A stretch of DNA of 64,000 nt from Vagococcus bubulae (lineage in GTDB: Bacteria; Bacillota; Bacilli; Lactobacillales; Vagococcaceae), in contig NZ_NGJT01000006.1 in NCBI RefSeq assembly GCF_003950315.1, forward strand, positions 1 to 64,000, written 5' to 3'. Positions 26,251 to 34,616 of the stretch are shown here, in pieces. The first letter of the stretch is position 1, and each line of letters opens with the position of its first letter. Made by a program: the position numbers and the translations under genes. The notes under the pieces were generated by a model. That model did no database searches. It had not been told where the DNA came from and saw only the letters and a program-made list of their open reading frames with translations.

Positions 26251-27468
26251 TTAAAATAGATCATCCATCTCTTGTGTACTTGTTTGTAAAAAGGTATCAC
26301 TTGATTTAACTTCTTCAACAATAATTCCTTCTAATGCTCTTTCAACTAACCCATCAATATCCAATCTTTCTTCGTACTGACGAACTTTATCCACTTTTGG
26401 TTTGGTTTTTGGCTCTGGTGGGGCAAAAATCGTACAGCAATCTTCAAATGGCTGTGTTGCTAACGTGAATGTATCAATTTTTTCAGCAATGTCAATGATT
26501 TCAGATTTATCCATTGTAATAACTGGACGAATAATTGGGGTTGTTGTCACATCGTTAATTGCTAACATACTGTACATTGTTTGAGAGGCAACTTGTCCTA
26601 ATGACTCCCCATTGACAATCGCCAAACCTTGACGCTTTTCTCTGATTTTATCAGTTAATCGTAACATAAAACGTCTTGTCACAGTCATCCAATAGCCTTG
26701 TGGAATCCCTCTTTTAATTTCTTCTTGAATTTCCGTGAATGGTACTGTAATAAATTCTATTTGACCAACATATGGCGTTAATTTAACGGCTAAGTCTTTG
26801 GCTTTATTTAATGATTGCTCACTTGTATATGGAGGACTATAAAAATGGACTGCTTCTATTTCTACCCCACGTTTCATTGCTAAATAGCCAGCAACTGGTG
26901 AATCAATCCCTCCTGATAGCATCAACATGCCTTTACCACTTGAACCAACTGGTAACCCAGCAGCGCCATAAATCGTTTCACAAGATAAATACGCTGCTTC
27001 ATTACGAACTTCTACTTCCATACGAATATCTGGCTGAACCATTTTGACCTCAATACCATCAATGCCATGAAAAATAGCAGCTCCTACTTCTTTATTGATA
27101 TCATTACTATCCCAAATAAATCCCTTATCTGAGCGTCTACTTTGTACTTTAAACGTTTTTCCTGGTTTCCAAATATCTTTTACCATCTCGACTGCTGTTT
27201 GACAAATTAACTCAGTGTCTTTTTCTAACCGAACTACTGGTGAAAAACTTTGAATACCAAAAATAGGTTTTAATTGTTTCATAACCAATCGATCATCTTC
27301 GCCATTTAAAATCAAATGCATCCTGTCTCTATCTGCTCTTACTTTTACATTTGGGTAAGCATGCAAACTTTGTTTCACATTATAGGCTAATTGATTAATA
27401 AAAATACGTCTGTTTTTTCCTTTTGTTGATAACTCGCCATAACGAATCATAATTTCTGTTGCTTTCAT
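26251..27468 (-). CDS. thiI: tRNA 4-thiouridine synthase ThiI
   Basis: This 405-residue enzyme activates uridine-8 of tRNA with ATP and inserts sulfur. In many species it also delivers sulfur for thiamine synthesis. An N-terminal ferredoxin-like and THUMP region (residues about 1-165) precedes the PP-loop domain with [20 protein letters not shown] near 182-201. [15 protein letters not shown] near 282 and [21 protein letters not shown] near 338 are ThiI hallmarks. No C-terminal rhodanese domain is present, as expected in Firmicutes, so sulfur should come from the cysteine desulfurase encoded 12 bases upstream. Confidence 0.93.
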   Translation of the reverse strand: MKATEIMIRYGELSTKGKNRRIFINQLAYNVKQSLHAYPNVKVRADRDRMHLILNGEDDRLVMKQLKPIFGIQSFSPVVRLEKDTELICQTAVEMVKDIWKPGKTFKVQSRRSDKGFIWDSNDINKEVGAAIFHGIDGIEVKMVQPDIRMEVEVRNEAAYLSCETIYGAAGLPVGSSGKGMLMLSGGIDSPVAGYLAMKRGVEIEAVHFYSPPYTSEQSLNKAKDLAVKLTPYVGQIEFITVPFTEIQEEIKRGIPQGYWMTVTRRFMLRLTDKIREKRQGLAIVNGESLGQVASQTMYSMLAINDVTTTPIIRPVITMDKSEIIDIAEKIDTFTLATQPFEDCCTIFAPPEPKTKPKVDKVRQYEERLDIDGLVERALEGIIVEEVKSSDTFLQTSTQEMDDLF

Positions 27469-27480
27469 TTGGGGCTCCTC

Positions 27481-28632
27481 TTACAAATAGATTTTCGAAA
27501 ACTTTTTGTATAATTGATTAAAAATCACTAAAAATTGTTCCACTTCCGCCATGGTATTTTGATGATTTAAACTGACACGAACGGCCGTTTCTGCATATTG
27601 ATGCGTAACGCCCATTGCATGAAGTGTGCTACTATCAGTTTTTTGACGACTTGAACAGGCACTCGTTGTCGAAATATAAATATCTTTGTCTTCAAATGCG
27701 TGAACTAATACTTCACCGCGAACTTTTTTTAACCCAAATGTCAGAATATGAGGGGCTGATGACTCATCATCTAATGAAGAAAAAATCGTCACATGTTTGT
27801 ACTGTTGCAATCCTGTTGCTAAGGCATTTTTTAGATGACGAATTTTTTGTTCTTTCATCTCTTGATCATCTGTCGCAATACGCATCGCTTTTGCCATGGC
27901 AACAATTGCTGGTGTATTTTCTGTTCCACTGCGTTTATTATGTTCTTGTCCTCCACCAGTCAATAAAGGAGATAACTTTGCTCCACTTCGCCAATAAACA
28001 AATCCAATCCCTCTTGGTCCTTGAAATTTGTGAGCAGAACACGTCATGAAATCCACACGGGGAGTTAAAAATTTATCAACAGGTAATTTAGTGATGGCTT
28101 GAACAGCATCCACATGATAATGAATCGATGGATAATTTTCCAATAATGTACTAATCTCTTTAATCGGTTGAACCATACCTACTTCACTATTCACTACAAC
28201 GGTTGACACTAAAATAGTTTCTTCAGTGATTAATTGTTTTAAGTCATTGCAATCAATCATTCCATTTCTATCAACGGGACAAAAAGACACTTTAAACCCA
28301 AGTTCTTCTAGTTGTTTCGCTGTATTAGAAACAGATGGATGTTCCACACTTGACACAATAATGTGATTGCCAAAAGGACGTTTTTCTATCGCAGTTCCTT
28401 TTAAAACCCAATTATTTCCTTCTGTCCCACCACTGGTAAAAAATATTTCGGACGCATTGACTCCCAGTAACTCTGCTATTTGAGTGCGTGATTTCTCTAA
28501 TAACACGGACGCTTGTTGACCTAAACGGTGTAAACTTGATGGATTTCCTATAAAACGCTGACTCACTTTATTATAGGTATCTAATACTTGTGGATGAATC
28601 ATGGTTGTGGCACTATTATCAAAATATATCAT
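27481..28632 (-). CDS. Cysteine desulfurase (NifS/IscS-like), partner of ThiI
   Basis: This 383-residue PLP enzyme converts cysteine to alanine and a protein-bound persulfide. Seen in the sequence are the start MIYFDNSATT, the PLP-lysine block CSAHKFQGPRGIGF (near residue 200) and the catalytic-Cys loop SACSSRQKTDSSTLHAMG (near 324). I use the ATG at 28632 rather than the frame start at 28665, because the latter lies inside the -10 region of the promoter. Adjacency to thiI (12-base gap) indicates a dedicated sulfur relay for tRNA thiolation, as for Bacillus NifZ-ThiI. Confidence 0.93.
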   Translation of the reverse strand: MIYFDNSATTMIHPQVLDTYNKVSQRFIGNPSSLHRLGQQASVLLEKSRTQIAELLGVNASEIFFTSGGTEGNNWVLKGTAIEKRPFGNHIIVSSVEHPSVSNTAKQLEELGFKVSFCPVDRNGMIDCNDLKQLITEETILVSTVVVNSEVGMVQPIKEISTLLENYPSIHYHVDAVQAITKLPVDKFLTPRVDFMTCSAHKFQGPRGIGFVYWRSGAKLSPLLTGGGQEHNKRSGTENTPAIVAMAKAMRIATDDQEMKEQKIRHLKNALATGLQQYKHVTIFSSLDDESSAPHILTFGLKKVRGEVLVHAFEDKDIYISTTSACSSRQKTDSSTLHAMGVTHQYAETAVRVSLNHQNTMAEVEQFLVIFNQLYKKFSKIYL

Positions 28633-28663
28633 ATCGTCACTCTTTCTTAAAAATTCCTTACTC

Positions 28664-28692
28664 ATTATAACGTGCTACTATTAAATCATCAA
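28664..28692 (-). promoter_or_regulatory. Promoter of the cysteine desulfurase-thiI operon
   Basis: On the minus strand the -35 TTGATG (28687-28692), a 17-base spacer and the -10 TATAAT (28664-28669) form a good sigma-A promoter, 31 bases before the chosen ATG. It overlaps the upstream in-frame ATG, which rules out the longer protein. Confidence 0.78.
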
Positions 28693-28711
28693 CTTTACCT
28701 AATGACAAAAT

Positions 28712-28744
28712 AAAAAACCAAGAAAACACATTTGGCTTTCTTGG
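28712..28744 (-). terminator. Intrinsic terminator after ezrA
   Basis: The minus strand has an 8-bp stem (CCAAGAAA/TTTCTTGG) with a 10-11 base loop followed by a T-rich run, 10 bases past the ezrA stop. Confidence 0.75.
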
Positions 28745-28754
28745 ACTTTTATTC

Positions 28755-30479
28755 TTAGACTGTTGTCTCTTTATTATCAAAATAATATTTTCTAATACGT
28801 TCTGTTGCTCCTGGTTCGATTCGTTCAATCGCTTCAGAAATAACATCTAAAGCATCTTTGTATTGATGCTCTCTTGAGAATAAACTCAAACTGCGATCAA
28901 TTGCGTGTTTTATATCTGGATGAGAGAAACGGAAACGGTTAGCGTACTGAATCATTTGCTCTGTTAAAGCAGCACTATCAATCAACTCATTCGTTTTTTC
29001 ACGAAGCGTGCGCATGTCTTCATCACATACATCAACTAAGCGATCGATATGATTCATATCTATTCTAATTTTATTAAGCTCTTGGCTTAGTTCTTCGATT
29101 CGTTCTCCAGTTACAAAGAAAAATTCTAAATAACTGCTTGGTATTCCAGGTAAGCGTTGTTTTTCAACATAGCGTTTTAACATACGCAATTCTAATTCAT
29201 AGTCATCAATTTTTTCGATAGCTTGACGTTCTCTAGGAGCAAAGTCCTTAATCGAACGGCCTATCTCAACTTGCCCATTTTCGATATCTTTCAATTGGGC
29301 TAGACTCTCGCGGTAAAAAGAAGCAACTTGTGAGAAAATTGCATCTTTATTTTTCATTTTTTCTTCAGTTTCGTCAAATTCTTTTTGTATTTCTTCCATC
29401 TGAGCTTGGAAACCTCTGACGCTTCCCAATTCGTTGTTATTTAAAATATAACTTTGAGAGACATGATCCAATTCAATCATTAATAAATGATTGTTTTTGT
29501 CGGCATGTTCCAATAGGCTTTTTAGTTTTGCTTTATTATCATTAACATACACTCTTGAAGAAATCTCTTTCTCCATAATGTCATACAAATGATCAATTTC
29601 TTTAGCAATTTCAGTGTTTAATTTTGAAACATTTTCAATTTCTAATTTTTCTAAATTAGATAATGTTGAATCAACTTTGGTTTCTAGTTTTTCAACATTC
29701 ACAGCCACCACATCGTTTTCAAATACATAGTGGTCTTTTTTCAATGTTTCATAGCCTTCTTTTATTTCCTTTAATTGTTTTGGAAACACATTAGTTAATG
29801 TGTCAACTAAAGGTGGAATTTGCTCTACAATTGTTTGGATTTCATACGTTCTCTTTTCAGCATTTTCTAATACAGTACGTGCTTCCATTGGATCACCTGC
29901 TGTATTTAATGCAACAAATTGAGTAAAATCACGTTCAACATTTTGAATTTGTTTTTCTAGTTCACTATAAGAGACACCGTATTTTTCAGGATTTTCAGAT
30001 ACTGTATCACTAATTGACTCATAAGCATCTAGTGCTTTTTGGACTGCTTCGGAGTTACGTTCTTCACTTTCACGTAATTCCTTTAGCCCTTGACGAATTT
30101 CTTCAACTTCTTTTTCCATTCCAGTCAACGTGTCATTAGCTTCTACAATGGCTTCTTTAACCTTCATTAAGCGATAGGTCTCATTTAAGTTTTCAATTTC
30201 AAAAATTAGGCTTTCTAGTTCAGCAAAAGATATGGTAGATATATCAATCCATTTTTGGTTCCATTCCCTAAATGTATTTTGGCTTTGGCCTACTAAGTGC
30301 ATTTTCTTTACTTCATCCACTTCTTCAATCACTGGTAGGTCGAATAACGCGATTTTACGTTGCTCCAACTCCTCCAATTTGTCTTGATTTCTGCGTTTCA
30401 TAAAGAACGCAACTAGGTAAGCAGCTACTGCTAGGATAATTACAAAAAGTAATACCCACAACCAGGTTTTAGTATTCAT
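28755..30479 (-). CDS. ezrA: Septation ring formation regulator EzrA
   Basis: This 574-residue membrane-anchored regulator limits FtsZ ring assembly and links division to peptidoglycan synthesis. One N-terminal membrane helix (WLWVLLFVIILAVAAYLVAFF, about residues 6-26) is followed by a cytoplasmic, almost entirely helical, spectrin-like array rich in Glu and Lys with heptad patterns. Length is as in other Firmicutes. The ATG at 30479 has GGAGG and is preferred over the upstream frame start. It is monocistronic: terminator downstream, extended -10 promoter about 150 bases upstream, and a long leader with a palindrome. Confidence 0.93.
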   Translation of the reverse strand: MNTKTWLWVLLFVIILAVAAYLVAFFMKRRNQDKLEELEQRKIALFDLPVIEEVDEVKKMHLVGQSQNTFREWNQKWIDISTISFAELESLIFEIENLNETYRLMKVKEAIVEANDTLTGMEKEVEEIRQGLKELRESEERNSEAVQKALDAYESISDTVSENPEKYGVSYSELEKQIQNVERDFTQFVALNTAGDPMEARTVLENAEKRTYEIQTIVEQIPPLVDTLTNVFPKQLKEIKEGYETLKKDHYVFENDVVAVNVEKLETKVDSTLSNLEKLEIENVSKLNTEIAKEIDHLYDIMEKEISSRVYVNDNKAKLKSLLEHADKNNHLLMIELDHVSQSYILNNNELGSVRGFQAQMEEIQKEFDETEEKMKNKDAIFSQVASFYRESLAQLKDIENGQVEIGRSIKDFAPRERQAIEKIDDYELELRMLKRYVEKQRLPGIPSSYLEFFFVTGERIEELSQELNKIRIDMNHIDRLVDVCDEDMRTLREKTNELIDSAALTEQMIQYANRFRFSHPDIKHAIDRSLSLFSREHQYKDALDVISEAIERIEPGATERIRKYYFDNKETTV

Positions 30480-30549
30480 GAAATTTCCTCCATATATGTT
30501 TGTGACCACTACCCTTTCGACTCACCAGAAATACGAGGACTAAATGTCT

Positions 30550-30569
30550 GTTTTAAGTACACTTAAAAC
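30550..30569. repeat. 20-bp near-perfect palindrome in the ezrA leader
   Basis: GTTTTAAGT and ACTTAAAAC arms face each other with two bases between them. The element lies downstream of the ezrA -10 element and 70 bases before the ATG. No T tract follows, so it is not an intrinsic terminator. An operator or an RNA hairpin is possible. Confidence 0.6.
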
Positions 30570-30621
30570 CTCTTTTTCATACAATTGATCAATATATTAG
30601 AAAATTTACATCTAAGAAAGA

Positions 30622-30630
30622 TTATAGCAC
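30622..30630 (-). promoter_or_regulatory. ezrA promoter (extended -10)
   Basis: The minus strand reads TGCTATAAT, a perfect extended -10, about 145 bases upstream of the ezrA ATG. The -35 region has no clear match. Confidence 0.6.
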
Positions 30631-30783
30631 ATTCACTACTTTCTATCACTAGTTTATTCTAAAAAAGTCATTTTTTCATTCTTTGACCTTTAAAGTGCCT
30701 ACTAATGATTCATGTTCCTGTTTAAGTATAACTTATCTATTTCAACTTTAGCAATTAAAAAGATGTTTTTTTATCCAGTAGTA

Positions 30784-30824
30784 TAAAAAAAGTTACAACT
30801 TTGACAAATTTGCCAGTTGTAACT
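30784..30824 (-). terminator. Intrinsic terminator after the OsmC gene
   Basis: A perfect 10-bp stem (AGTTACAACT arms) with a 14-base loop is followed on the minus strand by seven T residues. Confidence 0.82.
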
Positions 30825-30830
30825 GTCTTT

Positions 30831-31223
30831 TTATTTAAATGTTGCTGTTTCGACAATATTTATTTCGGTACCAAGTGACTGAATGACAGGGCAATTCTTT
30901 TTAATTAGTTTTAAACTTCGATTGGCACGTTCTTGAAACTCAAGAGGAACACTTAATTCAAAATGAATGGCAATCGAATTAACTGGATGACTTTGTCGTT
31001 CACTATCTCTTGTATATGTCACGATTGTCTTTTCAAACGTAAAAGGAATATGTGATTTATTCAAAATGGATTGGTACACATAAGCGCCACAGCTCCCAAC
31101 AGAAGCTACCAATGTCTGAATAGGTGAATACCCTTCTTCTTTTAGTAATACCCAGTTCCCTGTTTCAACTGGTAGTTCTATTCCCTTTTTTCCTTGGATT
31201 AATTCGATGGTTTCACTTGTCAT
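30831..31223 (-). CDS. OsmC-family protein
   Basis: This 130-residue protein belongs to the OsmC/Ohr family of thiol-dependent peroxidases. The two conserved cysteines are at the expected places: VGSCGAYVY (near 43) and KKNCPVIQSLG (near 109). It lies 72 bases downstream of the methionine-type ABC importer operon on the same strand but after a terminator at 31262-31290, so it may be only partly cotranscribed. AAGGAGAG precedes the ATG. Peroxide specificity cannot be predicted, and some family members have no known peroxide activity. Confidence 0.85.
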   Translation of the reverse strand: MTSETIELIQGKKGIELPVETGNWVLLKEEGYSPIQTLVASVGSCGAYVYQSILNKSHIPFTFEKTIVTYTRDSERQSHPVNSIAIHFELSVPLEFQERANRSLKLIKKNCPVIQSLGTEINIVETATFK

Positions 31224-31253
31224 AGCTTTTCTCTCCTTATCAAGTTTTTAACT

Positions 31254-31290
31254 AGAAAATACCCCACCTCTTATCATATAAAAGGTGGGG
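31254..31290 (-). terminator. Intrinsic terminator after metQ
   Basis: A perfect GC-rich 8-bp stem (CCCCACCT/AGGTGGGG) with a 13-base loop is followed on the minus strand by TATTTTC. It lies just beyond the metQ stop. The T run is short, so read-through into the OsmC gene is plausible. Confidence 0.75.
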
Positions 31291-31295
31291 ACATA

Positions 31296-32123
31296 TTAAA
31301 ATGCTGGAATGGCTGTTTTACTATGCTCTTTTTCTATGTAATCTTTTACCGCTTTACTTGTCATCGCTTTTTTCAGTGCTTGAATTTTTTCAGATTTTTC
31401 ATTATCTTCTCTGGCAACTAAAGAAATCGCAAATCTTTCATCCACTGTATTTTCTAATAAAATGGCATCATCTGGTGTTAATCCAACTTTTGCGATATAA
31501 GCTGGGTAATTGTATACCATCGCAACATCTTTTTCATTATAAGCTTCTGCTAAGTTTAATAAATCAACTGATAAAAACTCTAATTCTTTTGGATTTTGTT
31601 CAATATCTTTAAGTGTCCCGTTAAATCCAACCCCCTCTTTTAGCGTGATTAAGCCTTTTTCATTTAAGATAGCTAACGCACGACCTTCATTAGACACATC
31701 ACTTGGTATCGCAATTTTAGCGTTATTTGGTATTTCCTCTACTGATTTATAATCTTTTGAATAATAACCAACTTTTGCATTATAGATTGGTTGAATCACG
31801 ACTAAGTTTGCATCTTTTTCTTGATTAAATTTCATCATATATGGTTTATGTTGAGCAAAGTTCGCATCCACTTCTTTACTTTTTAACATTTCATTGTATT
31901 GAATGTTATCTGTCACTTGTACCAATTCAATATCCCAACCATCTTTTTTCGCTTCTTCTTTTGCAACAGTTACAATGTCAGTCATTGGTGGTGCTTGAGA
32001 AGCCACTTTAATGATTTTATCTTCTTTTGGTGTGTCTTCTTTTTTACTTTCTTGAGCTTTTCCACACGCCACTAACCCTAATGTTAACCCTAATAATACT
32101 GAATACTTTAAACTTTTTTTCAT
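31296..32123 (-). CDS. metQ: Methionine-type ABC transporter substrate-binding lipoprotein
   Basis: This 275-residue NlpA/MetQ-family lipoprotein should capture methionine or a related compound outside the cell. It has a signal peptide with lipobox LVAC (Cys about 20). The NlpA fold follows: KVASQAPPMTDIV, then YNEMLKSKEVDANFAQHKPYMMKFN (near 78-102, a conserved ligand region), IAIPSDVSNEGRALAIL near 146. It is the last gene of the three-gene operon. Substrate specificity is inferred from family: MetQ members bind L- or D-methionine, though some bind other amino acids. Confidence 0.85.
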   Translation of the reverse strand: MKKSLKYSVLLGLTLGLVACGKAQESKKEDTPKEDKIIKVASQAPPMTDIVTVAKEEAKKDGWDIELVQVTDNIQYNEMLKSKEVDANFAQHKPYMMKFNQEKDANLVVIQPIYNAKVGYYSKDYKSVEEIPNNAKIAIPSDVSNEGRALAILNEKGLITLKEGVGFNGTLKDIEQNPKELEFLSVDLLNLAEAYNEKDVAMVYNYPAYIAKVGLTPDDAILLENTVDERFAISLVAREDNEKSEKIQALKKAMTSKAVKDYIEKEHSKTAIPAF

Positions 32124-32800
32124 TATGACAACGTCCTTTTATCTAATTTTTTTGCTATTTTATACCCTACTAACTGAATTAATCCAACCAATACAATCAT
32201 CATCACAATAGCCATCATCATGACCGTATATTCATAACGTTGGTAGCCATATCGAATGGCGAAGTCTCCAATTCCTCCACCACCGACTACCCCCATTACA
32301 GTCGAATAAGATACCAAACTAATTAACATGGATGTGGCACTTAATACAAGACCACTTCTTGCTTCTAACCATAAAAAATGAATCACTTTTTGCCATAAAC
32401 TCACGCCTAGTGAATCAGATAAAATCAACACACTATTTGGAATATCTAGTAGCACTTGTTCGCAAAGTCTAGCAAAGATGGCAATCGCAACTAAACTTAA
32501 CGATACAGAAGCTGACTTTGGACCAAATCCTGTTCCCACAATTACTCTAGTAAGTGGAATTAACATCACGACCAATAATAGAAAAGGAAATGAACGAATA
32601 ATATTGACATAACTGGATGCCATATTATATACCAACTTTTTTTGCCATGTTTCTTTTCCTCGACATAAAAATAAACTCGTTCCGATTATTAAACCTACTA
32701 ATGAACCAATCATCATACTGACACCAATCATATACAATGTTTGTTTAAGAGCTAACATCAGTTCTGGAAAATAAATCATCGCATGCGTTATAGATGTCAT
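32123..32800 (-). CDS. metI: Methionine-type ABC transporter permease
   Basis: This 225-residue permease with five or six membrane helices has the family EAA-like loop DSLGVSLWQKVIHFLWLEARSGLVLS (near residue 134) that contacts the ATPase. YSTVMGVVGGGGIGDFAIRYGYQRYEY near 175-201 is strongly conserved in MetI. CAGGAGG precedes the ATG. The start overlaps the ATPase stop by 4 bases, and the stop overlaps the start region of metQ, so the operon is tightly coupled. Confidence 0.88.
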   Translation of the reverse strand: MTSITHAMIYFPELMLALKQTLYMIGVSMMIGSLVGLIIGTSLFLCRGKETWQKKLVYNMASSYVNIIRSFPFLLLVVMLIPLTRVIVGTGFGPKSASVSLSLVAIAIFARLCEQVLLDIPNSVLILSDSLGVSLWQKVIHFLWLEARSGLVLSATSMLISLVSYSTVMGVVGGGGIGDFAIRYGYQRYEYTVMMMAIVMMIVLVGLIQLVGYKIAKKLDKRTLS

Positions 32801-33516
32801 GTTGTTAACCTCCTGAATGCTTTTTCAGGATAAGATGCCAACAATTCATCTTTTCTATGATGAGTCACATTTACAATATGACTAATATTTCCTTTATCTA
32901 AAATCAAACACTCCTGGCAAAATGTTTTAATTTTATCCAAATCGTGACTAACAAAAATAATGGTAGGTTGATACTCAGTGTGAACTTCCGTCAATACTTG
33001 TAAAATCAACTGTGCGTTATACTCATCTAGTGCACTGGTTGCTTCATCTAGTAAAATGTATTTAGGTTTTGTCACTAATGCTCTGGCTAACGCTACTCGT
33101 TGTTTTTGCCCACCACTTAATTGAGAAGGATAGCTTGTGTGATACCCTGAAAGACCTACTTTTTCTAACCAATAGATAGCCTTCGTAATATCTTTTATCC
33201 CTTTTAATTTTAATGGCAGATGAACATTTTCAAGTACGGTCAAATTGTTTAATAAGTGATACTCCTGAAAAATCATACCCATTTCTTGTTTTAACGCGCG
33301 TTGCTGACTTTTAGTCAATGTTTCACAGTGTACCCCATCAATAACTAGTTCTCCCTCATCAATTGGTGTGGTTAAATTTAAGATACTTAATAGTGTAGAC
33401 TTTCCCGAACCACTTTCTCCCACTATTCCATAAATAACGCCTTCATTTATTGTTAAAGTGATATCTCTTAAATGAAAGTCACCATAAGATTTTCTCACTT
33501 TTTTTAATTGAATCAC
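32797..33516 (-). CDS. metN: Methionine-type ABC transporter ATP-binding protein (short form)
   Basis: This 239-residue ATPase has Walker A GESGSGKST (near 38), Q-loop MIFQEYHLLNN, signature LSGGQKQRVALARAL (near 134) and Walker B YILLDEATSALD. The usual MetN has about 340 residues with a C-terminal NIL domain that senses methionine. Here that domain is absent, so feedback trans-inhibition should be lost. The assignment as MetN rests on its partners. I choose the GTG at 33516 (AAAGGAG 8 bases upstream). A longer in-frame start at 33621 also has a GGAG site, but it lies inside a terminator hairpin. Confidence 0.78.
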   Translation of the reverse strand: MIQLKKVRKSYGDFHLRDITLTINEGVIYGIVGESGSGKSTLLSILNLTTPIDEGELVIDGVHCETLTKSQQRALKQEMGMIFQEYHLLNNLTVLENVHLPLKLKGIKDITKAIYWLEKVGLSGYHTSYPSQLSGGQKQRVALARALVTKPKYILLDEATSALDEYNAQLILQVLTEVHTEYQPTIIFVSHDLDKIKTFCQECLILDKGNISHIVNVTHHRKDELLASYPEKAFRRLTT

Positions 33517-33602
33517 TTTTTCGACTCCTTTACGTATACGGTACTGCTTATCGACATCACACATAGTAAAGGCTCTCACAGAAAAACGCAAAATTATGAA
33601 AC

Positions 33603-33633
33603 AAAAAAAGAGAGTAACCATTTGATTACTCTC
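33603..33633 (-). terminator. Terminator hairpin in the region upstream of the met operon
   Basis: On the minus strand GAGAGTAA and TTACTCTC form a perfect 8-bp stem with an 8-base loop, followed by seven T residues. It lies 18 bases downstream of a TGCTATAAT element and 90 bases upstream of the metN start. It may end DUF72 transcripts or act as an attenuator of the met operon. Confidence 0.75.
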
Positions 33634-33656
33634 CTATATCGATAAAAAGCATTGAT

Positions 33657-33665
33657 ATTATAGCA
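33657..33665 (-). promoter_or_regulatory. Extended -10 element upstream of the met operon
   Basis: The minus strand reads TGCTATAAT. Transcription from here would meet the terminator hairpin within about 20 bases. A second candidate promoter lies past that hairpin (TTGCGT, 17-base spacer, TACTAT; about 33552-33580). Confidence 0.5.
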
Positions 33666-33723
33666 TGTTCATTTAAGGTATTCATTTATTTAGCAAACAA
33701 TTTTGTCTTTTTGTGAAATATTT

Positions 33724-34551
33724 TTAAAATAAATTTAATTGAGTCGGATTCAACCCTTTATAATCAATTGCTAACTTATTTTTTAAAGTTAGGGCATTTT
33801 CACCTGCATCGCCACCTGAATTATTATTAAACACAACCACTGTTTTTTCAGCTTCTATTTGTTTGATGTCCTTTGCCAATTCATTTAACTCCAAATCTGA
33901 ATAACGATAGAGTGTTCGCTTTTTTCGCCAATCTCCTGATTTTTCTGTCCAGTAGCGTTTATTTCTTCCATGTAATCTCAAATAAGCATAATCTTCTGTG
34001 GTTACTTTAGGTAAAAATGGCACCGAATGATGAGCGACTTGTGGTTCATCTACTGTCACTAATGTGTAGTGATATTGTTTCATAAACTCAATCATATCTT
34101 GTTTGACAGATTCGTTGTACCATGTTCCACTTCGAAATTCAATTGCCATGGGAAATTCTTTGAAACGTAACCTTAACTTACGAAGATATTCCACGTTTTG
34201 TTTATTACAAATAAAGAAACTTGGAAATTGACACAGTATCGTTGATAAGCGATTTTGTTGAATCAAAGGCGTTAAAAACAATTTAAATGCGTCATCCATC
34301 TCTTCTTCACTTTGATAAAACTCTTCTAGCTTGGCGTGTTTCGTCATGACTTTGAACGCTTTAACACTAAATGAAAAACTTTCAGGTGTTTCCTCTACCC
34401 ATTTTTGGCTAACAGTTGATTGTTTAATCCCATAAAAAGAGGTATTCATTTCTACCACTGGAAATAAAGAGGCATAGTCAGATAGCGTTAAAAATGATTT
34501 GTTCAATAATTTACCATGCTCTTTAAATGTTGTTAGACCTATTTCTATCAA
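33724..34551 (-). CDS. DUF72 (YecE-family) protein
   Basis: This 275-residue protein of the DUF72/YecE family is predicted to be a TIM barrel of unknown function. The family start IGLTTFKEHGKLL is followed by FPVVEMNTSFYGIKQSTVSQKWVEETPESFSFSVKAFK (residues 30-67), CQFPSFFICNK near 138, AIEFRSGTWYNE near 166 and AYLRLHGRNKRYW near 215, all typical. The start is TTG at 34551 with AAGGA upstream. It is transcribed away from tRNA-Leu and toward the met operon. No neighbour suggests its role. Confidence 0.82.
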   Translation of the reverse strand: MIEIGLTTFKEHGKLLNKSFLTLSDYASLFPVVEMNTSFYGIKQSTVSQKWVEETPESFSFSVKAFKVMTKHAKLEEFYQSEEEMDDAFKLFLTPLIQQNRLSTILCQFPSFFICNKQNVEYLRKLRLRFKEFPMAIEFRSGTWYNESVKQDMIEFMKQYHYTLVTVDEPQVAHHSVPFLPKVTTEDYAYLRLHGRNKRYWTEKSGDWRKKRTLYRYSDLELNELAKDIKQIEAEKTVVVFNNNSGGDAGENALTLKNKLAIDYKGLNPTQLNLF

Positions 34552-34574
34552 CTTTTCTCATTCCTTTTCGTCTA

Positions 34575-34606
34575 TAAAAAAAGTACCAGATCAATAGACC
34601 TGATAC
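34575..34606 (-). terminator. Terminator after tRNA-Leu
   Basis: On the minus strand a 9-bp stem with two GU pairs (GTATCAGGT with ATCTGGTAC) and a 6-base loop is followed by a run of T residues, starting 11 bases past the tRNA. Confidence 0.8.
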
Positions 34607-34616
34607 CCAATCAATA

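Larger units (their letters stand above)
30480..30830. other. Intergenic region between ezrA and the OsmC gene
   Basis: This 351-base gap contains the ezrA ribosome-binding site, an ezrA leader of about 135 bases with a 20-bp near-palindrome (30550-30569), the ezrA -10 element (30622-30630) and the OsmC terminator (30784-30824). Bases about 650-780 of this kilobase are AT-rich without any gene or RNA structure I can support. Confidence 0.6.

Noticed and set aside
28658-28846. 62-codon frame between ezrA and the cysteine desulfurase gene
   Set aside because: It overlaps the end of ezrA, the terminator and the desulfurase promoter in another frame, with no sign of selection.
33517-33723. SAM riboswitch or T-box leader upstream of the methionine importer
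   Set aside because: The leader has a terminator hairpin but none of the conserved S-box core or the T-box GGTGGNACCGCG sequence.
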